The notes under the pieces were generated by a model. The model did no database searches. It had not been told where the DNA came from and saw only the letters and a program-made list of their open reading frames with translations. From Staphylococcus petrasii (GTDB lineage Bacteria > Bacillota > Bacilli > Staphylococcales > Staphylococcaceae): a DNA stretch of 60,752 nt. Positions 53,088-60,752 of this stretch are shown in pieces. The stretch spans positions 1-60,752 of the forward strand of contig NZ_PPRC01000008.1 in assembly GCF_002902565.1 (NCBI RefSeq), given 5' to 3'. A program made the position numbers and the translations under genes. The first letter of the stretch is position 1. Each line of letters begins with the position of its first letter.

Positions 53088-54439
53088 TATGCTTGACCTC
53101 CTTTTTCAATCACTTTGTCTACATCATCTTGGGCTGGTTTATTTTTAAACATACGCAATAATACATAAGCTGAAGTAACTAACAGAACTAAATATAATAA
53201 ACCAAACATAATGGTAACTAATGTAATTCCACCAGCTTGAGTAGCTGCTTGGCTTACGCGCATATAGCCTCGAACAATCCATGGTTGTCTACCCATTTCA
53301 GTTAAGAACCAACCAAATTCAATGGCTAATAACGAAGCAGGCCCTGTCAGTAATACTGCATATAATAAACCTTTGTTCAATGTAAATTTGCGTAATTTTT
53401 TAAAGATTAATGTAAGTATAAATAATCCTGAAACGATGAAGCAGAATATACCCATTGAAACCATTAAATCAAAGAAGTAATGCACAATTAATGGAGGTAA
53501 ATCATTTTTAGGGAAATCATTTAACCCTTTCACTTTAGTATTAACATTGTTGTCAGCTAAGAAGCTTAACATGCCAGGAATTTTAATCGCACCATGAACT
53601 TCTTGCGTTTTATCATTTAATACACCGAAAAATACTAAATCAGCTTTAGATTGTGTGTCAAAATGCCATTCATAAGCTGCTAATTTCTCAGGTTGTACTT
53701 TATGAAGAAATTTCGCCGACATATCTCCCGCAAGCATTGCAAGTAAAGTATTTATAAAACCAACGATCATCGTCATTTTTAATGCTTTTTTATGATATTC
53801 TGCATCTTTACTAAATTTGTTTTTCAATAATTTGAACGCTGCAATAGCGGCTAAAAGAAATGCCATTGTCATTCCAGCTGTAGCTACTACGTGAAATGCT
53901 CTAACTAAAAATGAAGCGTTAAACATTGCTTCAAATGGTTGCACATTAACCATCTTGCCATGTTTCATTTCGAAACCAGCTGGTGTATTCATAAATGAGT
54001 TGACTGACGTGATGAAGAAAGCTGAGAATGAGCCCCCTACTATAACTGGAATACTTATAAGGAAATGTATCCATTGATTTTTGAAACGATTCCATGTTTA
54101 TAGATAAATACTTAAGAAAATTGCTTCAAAGAAGAATGCAAATGTTTCCATGAAAAGCGGTAAAGCTATAACATGTCCGCCCATTTTCATGAAGGTTGGC
54201 CAAATCAATGAAAGTTGTAACCCGATCATTGTACCAGTAACAACCCCTACTGCTACCGTAATCGTATAACCTTTCGACCAACGTTGTGCTAATGCTATAT
54301 ATTTAGGATCTTTATTTTTGATCCCTAAAAATTCTGCGATGGCAAACATTAACGGCATACCTACACCAATGGTAGCAAAAATGATATGTACCGCTAATGT
54401 CATTCCGGTTAGAAATCGACTAATTTCTACAGAATCCAT
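53087..54439 (-). pseudogene. cydA: Cytochrome bd menaquinol oxidase subunit I, broken by an in-frame stop
   Basis: The frame is continuous from ATG 54439 to 53087 (450 codons, normal for CydA) except for one TAA at 54100-54098, codon 114. The context FLSIYL-stop-TWNRF shows that the expected residue is Tyr (IYLYTW in S. aureus), one base from TAA. Upstream, His18 (high-spin haem ligand) is present; downstream, the haem b558 His (FHVVATAGM) and GRQPW are intact. The main product would be a 113-residue fragment; restart at Met149 (MNTPAGFEM) could not give an oxidase. A sequencing error or recent mutation are both possible, since no other decay is seen. Confidence 0.88.
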
Positions 54440-54563
54440 ATATTAATCACCTTTTCTTTATATTTAAGATTTATATTTTTAGAAACAATTGATATAAATT
54501 ATATTACTTTCATTTTTCTAGCTAAATTGTTTTGCTTAATCTTCATAAATTTTTAACAATGTG

Positions 54564-54612
54564 TTTCACAAAATTTTCACAGTTTGCATTTCTAAGATAT
54601 ATTTTATATAGT
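54564..54612 (+). promoter_or_regulatory. Promoter of the glutaredoxin-like gene and TTTCACA direct repeats
   Basis: -35 TTGCAT (54584-54589), a 17-base spacer and -10 TATAGT (54607-54612) face the gene at 54653. Two copies of TTTCACA (54564-54570 and 54575-54581) lie 11 bases apart, one helical turn, between this promoter and cydA. TTCACAA is the half-site of Rex, but no full inverted Rex box is present. Confidence 0.55.
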
Positions 54613-54652
54613 AATTTCAGTTAAAATAATTGACAAAAAGGAGTGTTTATAA

Positions 54653-54886
54653 ATGTCTTCAATTACAATTTATACACAAAACGATTGTCCGCCTTGTACA
54701 TTTGTTAAAAATTATTTAAGCGAACATAACGTAAATTATGAAGAAAAAAATATTGCTAAAGATGAATATCGACAAGAAATGATGAATTACGATGCCTTTG
54801 CGACACCATTTATACTTTTAAATGATGAACCTATGTACAATGTTGATATGGAAAAGATTAACAAAGCCTTTAATATTGAGAATTAA
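54653..54886 (+). CDS. Glutaredoxin-like (NrdH-type) protein
   Basis: A 77-residue thioredoxin-fold protein with the active site CPPC (DCPPCTFVK, about residues 12-15) and cis-Pro in ATPFILLND. NrdH-type proteins reduce ribonucleotide reductase; glutaredoxin-like relatives serve general disulfide exchange. It lies divergent from cydAB, and in S. aureus the same gene separates cyd from ptsI. Confidence 0.85.
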   Translation: MSSITIYTQNDCPPCTFVKNYLSEHNVNYEEKNIAKDEYRQEMMNYDAFATPFILLNDEPMYNVDMEKINKAFNIEN

Positions 54887-54984
54887 TCGCTATAATAAAT
54901 AAATTCTTTCAAAATTAAATATTTCCATCAAAAAAACGTCTTACATCTAGTTTATAAAGTTGAATCTTGATGTACGATGTTTAT

Positions 54985-55033
54985 AAAAAGAAAAGCATCT
55001 TTGTCTAATGTCAAATTAAACAAAGATGCTTTT
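54985..55033. terminator. Bidirectional terminator between the glutaredoxin-like gene and ptsI
   Basis: AAAAGCATCTTTGT and ACAAAGATGCTTTT form a 14-bp perfect stem with T-rich flanks on both strands. Confidence 0.9.
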
Positions 55034-55038
55034 TATAA

Positions 55039-56754
55039 TTATTTAGAAATATTATTTACTAACTCTTTAACTTCATCTTGAGTAGCACAATTAATTGCAC
55101 GATGTGCTAATTCTGCCATTTCGTTTTTACTTAAACCATTAATTTGTCTTCTAGCTTTTAAGATAGATGTTGCACTCATAGAGAATTCATCTAATCCTAA
55201 ACCTAATAATAATGGGATAGCTGTTTCGTCTCCAGCCATTTCACCACACATACCAGTCCATTTACCTTCTTTATGAGAAGCTTCAATAACTTGTTTAACC
55301 AAGCGTAAAATCGCTGGATTATATGGTTGGTATAAGTAAGAGACACGTTCTGACATACGGTCAGCTGCCATTGTATATTGAATTAAATCATTCGTACCAA
55401 TACTGAAGAAATCAACTTCTTTAGCGAATACATCTGCTAAAGCAGCAGTTGATGGAATTTCAACCATGATACCTAATTCAATTTCATCTGACACTTCGTG
55501 ACCTTCGTTTTTAAGTTTATCTTTTTCTTCTAAAAGAATCGCTTTTGCATCACGGAATTCATTAATAGTTGCTACCATTGGGAACATAATATTTAATTTA
55601 CCGTATGCAGACGCACGTAATAATGCACGTAATTGTGTTCTGAAAATATCTTGTTGATCTAAGCATAAACGAATTGCACGATATCCTAAGAATGGATTCA
55701 TTTCTTTAGGTAAATTTAAGTAAGGTAATTCTTTGTCCCCACCGATATCTAAAGTACGTACAACTACGCGTTTATCTTTCATTGTTTCAAGCACTTTTTT
55801 ATAGGCTTCAAATTGCTCATCTTCAGTTGGCATTTGATCTCTACCCATATAAAGGAATTCAGTTCTATATAAACCAATACCTTCAGCGCCATTTTCCATT
55901 ACACCATATAAATCGTCAGGCGTACCGATATTTGCAGCTAATTCAGCATGTTCACCGTCAATAGTGACAGTTTCTGCGTCACGTAATTTTTGTAATTCTT
56001 TCTTATCTTCAAAGAAACGTTCACGTTTATTTTGATAAGCGATTAATTCATCTTCAGTAGGATCAATGATTACGTCACCAGTTGTACCGTCAACGATAAT
56101 CATGTCGCCTTGTTTAACTTCTTTCGTAATTGTTTTAGTACCAACGACAGCAGCAATTTCTAATGAACGACTCATAATTGCTGAGTGACTAGTACGTCCA
56201 CCAATATTAGTAACGAAGCCTTGAACAAATTCTTTATTTAATTGTGCAGTGTCAGAAGGTGTTAAATCATTTCCGACGATAACTACACTTTCATCAATCA
56301 TACTTGGGTTAGGTAAATCAACACCTAAAAGATGTGCTAACACACGTTTAGAAACGTCTCTAATATCTGCAGCACGCTCTCTCATGTATTCATTATCCAT
56401 TGATTCAAAGATTGTAATAAATTGCGTAGTGACTTCATGTAATGCTTCAGGAGCACTTGCTTTTTCATTCGCAATTTTATCTTCGATTGGTTGAATTAAC
56501 TCAGGATCATCAAGTACTAATAAATGTGCATCAAAGATAGCAGCTTTATCAGGACCTAATTGTTTCTCAGCGTTATTTCTGATTTTAGTTAACTCGATTT
56601 TAGAAGCTTCTAACGCATTTCTAAACTTTTTAATTTCAGCATCAGTATCAGTGACTTTTTCATTAGTAAATGATAAATCTGGTTCTACTAATAAATATGC
56701 TTTAGCAATTGCTACGCCATCAGACGCAGCAATACCTTTAATTAAGTTAGACAT
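55039..56754 (-). CDS. ptsI: Phosphotransferase system enzyme I
   Basis: First phosphocarrier of the sugar PTS: takes phosphate from PEP onto His190 ([13 protein letters not shown]) and passes it to HPr. 571 residues with an N-terminal HPr-binding helical domain, a phosphohistidine domain, and the C-terminal PEP barrel ([33 protein letters not shown] with the active Cys). It starts two bases after ptsH. Confidence 0.98.
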   Translation of the reverse strand: MSNLIKGIAASDGVAIAKAYLLVEPDLSFTNEKVTDTDAEIKKFRNALEASKIELTKIRNNAEKQLGPDKAAIFDAHLLVLDDPELIQPIEDKIANEKASAPEALHEVTTQFITIFESMDNEYMRERAADIRDVSKRVLAHLLGVDLPNPSMIDESVVIVGNDLTPSDTAQLNKEFVQGFVTNIGGRTSHSAIMSRSLEIAAVVGTKTITKEVKQGDMIIVDGTTGDVIIDPTEDELIAYQNKRERFFEDKKELQKLRDAETVTIDGEHAELAANIGTPDDLYGVMENGAEGIGLYRTEFLYMGRDQMPTEDEQFEAYKKVLETMKDKRVVVRTLDIGGDKELPYLNLPKEMNPFLGYRAIRLCLDQQDIFRTQLRALLRASAYGKLNIMFPMVATINEFRDAKAILLEEKDKLKNEGHEVSDEIELGIMVEIPSTAALADVFAKEVDFFSIGTNDLIQYTMAADRMSERVSYLYQPYNPAILRLVKQVIEASHKEGKWTGMCGEMAGDETAIPLLLGLGLDEFSMSATSILKARRQINGLSKNEMAELAHRAINCATQDEVKELVNNISK

Positions 56755-56756
56755 AA

Positions 56757-57023
56757 TTACTCAGTTAAACCTTCTTTAGATAAGACATCACTGATAGCTT
56801 GAATTGCGTCTTGTTCATCGCTTCCGTCAGCATAGATAGTGATTTCAGCATCTTTACCTACACCTAAACTCATAACACCCATGATAGATTTTAAGTTAAC
56901 TTTTTTACCGTTGTATTCTAATTGAATATCTGAATCAAATTTTGATGCAGTTTGAACTAACATAGTTGCAGGACGTGCATGAATACCAGTTTCATCAATA
57001 ATTACATAAGATTTTTGTTCCAT
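56757..57023 (-). CDS. ptsH: Phosphocarrier protein HPr
   Basis: Relays phosphate from enzyme I (His15 in GIHARPATM) to sugar-specific EII proteins; Ser46 (LKSIMGVMS) is the HPr kinase target whose phosphorylated form is CcpA co-repressor. 88 residues. Promoter at 57142-57171 with a leader of about 110 bases; RBS GAAGGAGAAAT. Confidence 0.98.
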   Translation of the reverse strand: MEQKSYVIIDETGIHARPATMLVQTASKFDSDIQLEYNGKKVNLKSIMGVMSLGVGKDAEITIYADGSDEQDAIQAISDVLSKEGLTE

Positions 57024-57353
57024 AATCTATTTCTCCTTCGCAAAGTTAGAATATTCAAATTTATCATAATCTAACATAATTTTATAAGATAACACTACCA
57101 AAATATAATAGCAAATTCAATTCTTATACGATTGAAACACTATTATACTGGCAAATGATATGACTAGACAAGCAATTCAGATTGACAATAAACACTTCTC
57201 TATCAATATTTATACTTTCCTTATTTAAAATTGATGTTTCTGCTTAAGTATCAACAATCTGTTGCTCGCTATCATTTAGTTAATAAATTTAATCAATATT
57301 GTAATTGTTATCTTATTAACACTTTATATTAATTATACTACAACATTTCCATT
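57024..57353. other. Intergenic region between ptsH and the EcsC-like gene
   Basis: The gene-free 330 bases contain the ptsH promoter and its leader. The half nearest the EcsC-like gene is AT-rich and shows no clear terminator, repeat or open frame. Confidence 0.5.
57142..57171 (-). promoter_or_regulatory. ptsHI promoter
   Basis: On the minus strand TTGTCT (57171-57166) and TATAAT (57147-57142) are 18 bases apart, about 120 bases upstream of the ptsH ATG. No cre-like site was seen in between. Confidence 0.65.
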
Positions 57354-57896
57354 TTAAATAATATCATATAGAACTTTTTCACATTTTTCTATGTGTTCGC
57401 GTCCTAATTTGTTCATAAAGTAGTAGCTAATAGACGCTGATACTGCTTGTCCAACCACTGGGAACCATTTTGTTTGTTTAGCAGCAGTACGTTTCGCCAT
57501 ATCTCTGATTACTACTTTTAATACAGCACTTGATACTTTTTTACCTACAAATGAACTACCTTGAATAGCCGCTGCTGCTAGCACACGTTCTCTAACATCA
57601 TCGCCTAAAGTATTCACTTGTTTATGATCAAGACCGTAAATTTTATTAACATCTTCAATGATGTCTCTCATTAATTTAATGTCTACACCAAAGTCTAATC
57701 CTGGAATAGGTACAACGCTCATTCCAGAAGATAAAAGAGATTTCTTTTTGACAAGCGCTTCAGCTCTTACTCTACGCTCTTCAATTTCTTCTTTTGTAGT
57801 AGGTAAAGCACTTTTTTCTTTAATTTCTTCCATATTTAATACTTTGTTACCTACTTTATTTGTCATATTATTTGTAAATCTATCCATAATACCCAT
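57354..57896 (-). CDS. EcsC/DUF697-like protein
   Basis: A 180-residue protein, basic at both ends, with an N-terminal helical region (MDRFTNNMTNKVGNKVL), a Gly/Pro-containing hydrophobic segment GMSVVPIPGLDFGVD (about 58-72), and a second one WFPVVGQAVSASISYYFMN near 145. The pattern recalls EcsC and DUF697 membrane-associated proteins. I am not sure of the family and give no function. It follows the methyltransferase at 57963 by 66 bases on the same strand. Confidence 0.6.
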   Translation of the reverse strand: MGIMDRFTNNMTNKVGNKVLNMEEIKEKSALPTTKEEIEERRVRAEALVKKKSLLSSGMSVVPIPGLDFGVDIKLMRDIIEDVNKIYGLDHKQVNTLGDDVRERVLAAAAIQGSSFVGKKVSSAVLKVVIRDMAKRTAAKQTKWFPVVGQAVSASISYYFMNKLGREHIEKCEKVLYDII

Positions 57897-57962
57897 ATTT
57901 CGACACCCTTTCGTATTAATTCTTTTTCATTCATTAAACCATTATACCCACTTTTATTTATG

Positions 57963-59135
57963 TTAATGCTTAATATTTAAGAATACTGCTTTCAAGTATT
58001 TAGATGGTTTATAATGTGGATGTGTTTTGAAATCTTTTGGTAAGCCCATAACTTCTTCTATTTCATAGTCTACGCCAGCTGATTCTAATGTTTTTTTAAT
58101 CACGTTTTTAAATGACTTCAATGGAAAGACGCTTGAATTTGTACATAATAACATTGAGCCGTTTGGCGCTAAAATATTTAATGCTCCATTAATCAAGTCA
58201 TCGTAATTTTTTTGAACTGAAAAAGTTTTCTTCTTATTACGTGCAAAACTTGGTGGATCAATTACAATTGTGTCGTATTGTTTGCCGTGGCGAGCAGCAT
58301 AATTATAAAAATCGAATGTATCCATTACATAGATATACTGACTTTTAGGGTCAATACCGTTAAGTCCGAAGTTCTCTTCAGTTAGAGCACGCGAACGATT
58401 TGCTAAATCGACACTTGTCGTCATTTCCGCATTTTGAGCCGCTATGACTGAGAAAGCCCCTGTATAACTAAATAAGTTAAGTATTGATCTTCCTTCTGAA
58501 AAATGATCACGTAATTTTTTACGAACTTCTTTTTGGTCTAAGAAAATACCTGTCATTAAGCCATCATCTAAATCTACATTATAAAAAGTAAAGTTCTCTT
58601 CTATTACAATTGGAAATTCTGGCGTTTCACCTAACACATGTCCACCAGTATATTCTGTATCTTTAAAACGCATTTTTTCATAAATTGACTTAAACTCAAA
58701 TACGTTTTGAATGGCTTCTACTACGTTATAGCGGAACTTATAAATTCCTCTTGAATACCATTGAATAAGTAAATGACCGTTATAGTTATCAATCGTAAGG
58801 CCACCTACACCATCACCTTCAGCATTAAATAATCTGAAAGCATTTGTTCCTTCTATATGATAGTAATAATCTCTTTCTTCTAACGCTTGTTTAAACAAAC
58901 TTTCGAAAAACTGTGTATTAATGACTTCATTTTGATCGTAACTCAATACCCATCCTAAACCTTTATGTTGACGTCCAACATATGCAGTTGCAATGTATTG
59001 ATTATTTTCTGTCATTAAATAAAATAAGTCGCCTTCCTTTAAATGGTCGTGTTGATAGATATCTTCTTCATCGACTAACGGATATTGATTTAAATATTTT
59101 GGTTCTTTTCCTTTATTTAAAGTTGCTATCTTCAT
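57963..59135 (-). CDS. Class I rRNA methyltransferase (RlmI-like)
   Basis: A 390-residue SAM-dependent methyltransferase with an N-terminal PUA-type RNA-binding domain (1 to about 75), a linker domain with FNAEGDGVGGLTIDNY, and a Rossmann domain with LNLFSYTGAFSV (SAM loop), ANRSRALTEENFGLNG and the catalytic TIVIDPPSFARNKK. It resembles RlmI/YccW 23S rRNA m5C methyltransferases; the modified base is not established. Start with AGGAGCG upstream. Confidence 0.87.
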   Translation of the reverse strand: MKIATLNKGKEPKYLNQYPLVDEEDIYQHDHLKEGDLFYLMTENNQYIATAYVGRQHKGLGWVLSYDQNEVINTQFFESLFKQALEERDYYYHIEGTNAFRLFNAEGDGVGGLTIDNYNGHLLIQWYSRGIYKFRYNVVEAIQNVFEFKSIYEKMRFKDTEYTGGHVLGETPEFPIVIEENFTFYNVDLDDGLMTGIFLDQKEVRKKLRDHFSEGRSILNLFSYTGAFSVIAAQNAEMTTSVDLANRSRALTEENFGLNGIDPKSQYIYVMDTFDFYNYAARHGKQYDTIVIDPPSFARNKKKTFSVQKNYDDLINGALNILAPNGSMLLCTNSSVFPLKSFKNVIKKTLESAGVDYEIEEVMGLPKDFKTHPHYKPSKYLKAVFLNIKH

Positions 59136-59244
59136 TTTTAACGCTCCTATTTAAATCATATTTTTTATATTAGAAAATGTTTCCATTATACGTTCTTGTT
59201 TATTTTAACAAAATTAATTTTCACTTTATACTAAACGAAATAAA

Positions 59245-59290
59245 ATAACTCCCCTCAAAGTTCTTCATTGTTAAACTTTGAAGGGAGTTA
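59245..59290 (-). terminator. Terminator after the auxA candidate
   Basis: On the minus strand AACTCCCTTCAAAGTTTAAC pairs with CTTTGAGGGGAGTT, followed by ATTTTATTT. Confidence 0.82.
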
Positions 59291-59305
59291 ATCATGTTCA
59301 TAATA

Positions 59306-60601
59306 TTAAGGACGATCTCTTAACTGTAGCGTGAATGCGACAATTACTGCGATTAACATAATGATTAAGGTTGGCGTAATAAAGATTGATAAAAGCAAAC
59401 CATGAATCATAATATTAATAAATTCTGTCAATAATTTGAAGAATAGAATACTTATCATGAAGAGTTGTAAATAATAGAATTTACCTCTTAAGAAATGCGT
59501 GAATGTAGTAGCAATATAAATGATGATGATAAACATTAATAATAACAATGTTACCCATTCAACCACATATTGCGTTTGTGATAATTGCCATTCACCAGAT
59601 ACAAATAATGAATTTCGGTTGTTAAACTCTATAAATGTAAATAAGAATAAAACAAAACCACAGAAGATTTCTACATACTCAGGTTTGATCCATTTAGGTC
59701 GACGCATCCAGTTAGGGATATCGTCTTCTTGAATATCAAAAACATTTTTAAATTTACTTTTAAATTTATCGCGTTTAGCTCTAATTTTTTCTAAGTCTAC
59801 ACTTCTTCTCGTCTTACGTGCATATTCTGATGTTTTATCTTGAAGTTGTTTAAAATGAACTTTAGATTGAGTCGATACATTTCCTTTAGTAGTTCTAGAT
59901 AATTCTGGTTCTTCTTCCCCAAGTTCTTCTTTAGTTAACGGAAGTGATCTTCTTAAGAATAAGAAGTTCCAAATAGATGCTTGAGCTAATAGCCACATCA
60001 CTAAGAAGAAAGTATCTACACTTAAAATATCAATTGGTGCAATTTCATTTGCATCAATTTTGCCGTATAAAGAAATTTGAGTAATTAAATAAGCAATTCC
60101 ATAGGAAACAATAATCCATAGATAATGGCTTTTTCTGTTCTCGCTATAAAGTTCATCTTTATAGACGATATAACCTGTATGAATAATAAATGGAATAACG
60201 AAAATTACTGCCCAAATACCATATACTTGTGTCATAAGTGTAATTGTAATAAGGAAATATAGAATTCCAATAACTAAAAAGAAAATTGAGATGTCGTAAT
60301 CATATTTCGTAGTTCTATATAATGTGTAACCGATTAACATTAAAAGAATACCAAATAAAATAATGATGACTGCACTAATAATAGGAAAGTTGCCTATGAA
60401 TCTACTCATCACTCTAATTATTTCACTAAAGAATGCATTAAGAAAATCCCATAAATTATGTATCCTTAATTCAGCTTTATTCTTATCTTTGAGTTGTTTA
60501 ATTAAAGGTAAATTGATTAGGATAATGAGACCCGTGAAGAGTGAAACGATACCGATTAAATAACTGTAAATAATCTCGGTGTGTTTCTTAAGAAAAGACA
60601 T
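59306..60601 (-). CDS. auxA: Probable lipoteichoic acid stability factor AuxA
   Basis: A 431-residue polytopic membrane protein: five to six hydrophobic segments in the first 210 residues, a hydrophilic basic loop (about 215-300, RTTKGNVSTQSKVHFKQLQ and KRDKFKSKFKNVF), and about four more segments (305-425). In S. aureus the gene upstream of the RlmI-like methyltransferase and ptsHI was named auxA, a factor for beta-lactam resistance and lipoteichoic acid stability. The name rests on position and topology. ATG 60601 has GAGGTG six bases upstream; the in-frame GTG at 60610 is part of that site. Confidence 0.7.
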   Translation of the reverse strand: MSFLKKHTEIIYSYLIGIVSLFTGLIILINLPLIKQLKDKNKAELRIHNLWDFLNAFFSEIIRVMSRFIGNFPIISAVIIILFGILLMLIGYTLYRTTKYDYDISIFFLVIGILYFLITITLMTQVYGIWAVIFVIPFIIHTGYIVYKDELYSENRKSHYLWIIVSYGIAYLITQISLYGKIDANEIAPIDILSVDTFFLVMWLLAQASIWNFLFLRRSLPLTKEELGEEEPELSRTTKGNVSTQSKVHFKQLQDKTSEYARKTRRSVDLEKIRAKRDKFKSKFKNVFDIQEDDIPNWMRRPKWIKPEYVEIFCGFVLFLFTFIEFNNRNSLFVSGEWQLSQTQYVVEWVTLLLLMFIIIIYIATTFTHFLRGKFYYLQLFMISILFFKLLTEFINIMIHGLLLSIFITPTLIIMLIAVIVAFTLQLRDRP

Positions 60602-60748
60602 ACTGTTCACCTCAAAATTTATTATATATGAAGATTTTCATCTTGTCTTTAATAAAAAAATAAAATACTTCTCTGGACCTATATAAGTTTATCCTACTCT
60701 TTTATGGGTAAACTATAGATGTAACAATTATTCAACAAGGAGTGTTGT

Positions 60749-60752
60749 ATGA
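60749..60752 (+). CDS. Start of a further gene, cut by the window edge
   Basis: An ATG at 60749 stands eight bases after AAGGAG (60737-60742), divergent from auxA. Only the start codon is inside the window, so the product is unknown. Position would fit the transport genes found beside auxA in S. aureus. Confidence 0.5.

Noticed and set aside
53087-53992. The second half of cydA as an independent 301-residue gene
   Set aside because: It continues CydA exactly in frame, the ATG corresponds to an internal Met, and no ribosome site precedes it.
54556-54581. A full Rex operator upstream of cydA
   Set aside because: Only one half-site (TTCACAA) fits; the opposite half is poor.

Overview
The window is chromosomal DNA of a low-GC Gram-positive bacterium, almost certainly a Staphylococcus that is not S. 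aureus. Many products (TypA, PdhD, PtsI, Pyc, PheS, PotA) are near-identical in remembered sequence to staphylococcal proteins, and gene order follows the S. aureus sdh-uvrC to ptsHI-auxA region. The isd haem-iron locus that S. aureus carries between rpmF and the TrmH-type methyltransferase is absent. I saw no prophage, transposase, CRISPR array, tRNA or rRNA; this is core genome.

Layout, left to right. 1-320: intergenic DNA with a perfect palindrome and a cre-like site, probably the control region of sdhCAB lying off the left edge. 321-7656 (minus): zapA-cvpA-polX-mutS2-trxA-uvrC. 7905-8840 (plus): rnhC. 8841-9354: GC-rich nested palindromic repeats. 9355-13939 (minus): TrmH-type methyltransferase, a T-box leader, pheS-pheT. 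14075-14888 (minus): yceD-rpmF. 15015-17715: tmcAL, rsmD-coaD and an unrecognised gene. 17790-20764: ylbG-type, glycerophosphodiesterase, ylbF and CAP-domain genes. 21035-23598: haem A synthesis (ctaM, ctaB, ctaA). 23655-28644: pyc and ftsW. 28928-33975: yla-type genes, typA, an inositol monophosphatase-family gene, and a DUF1054 gene. 34118-37340: mntH and two DUF4064-like membrane genes, the larger probably auxB. 37413-41746: potR-potABCD polyamine uptake. 42369-47390: pdhABCD. 47559-51189: YkyA lipoprotein, def, rpoY-rnjA. 51287-54439: ktrC, cydB and a broken cydA. 54653-57023: a glutaredoxin-like gene and ptsHI. 57354-60601: an EcsC-like gene, an RlmI-like methyltransferase and probable auxA. 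A further plus-strand gene begins at 60749.

The theme is central and respiratory metabolism: pyruvate entry (PtsHI, PDH, Pyc), haem A for the aa3 oxidase (CtaA/B/M), the alternative bd oxidase (CydAB), plus translation and RNA decay (PheST, Def, RNase J1, RpoY). The most notable departure is an in-frame ochre codon replacing a conserved Tyr at codon 114 of cydA, which should abolish the bd oxidase and leave the organism dependent on haem-A-type oxidases. Other points of interest are the nested repeat cluster after rnhC, palindromes sharing a TTAAACATTTT core at the pdhA promoter and in the potR leader, a strong hairpin between pdhB and pdhC, and a DtxR/MntR-type operator overlapping the mntH -35.
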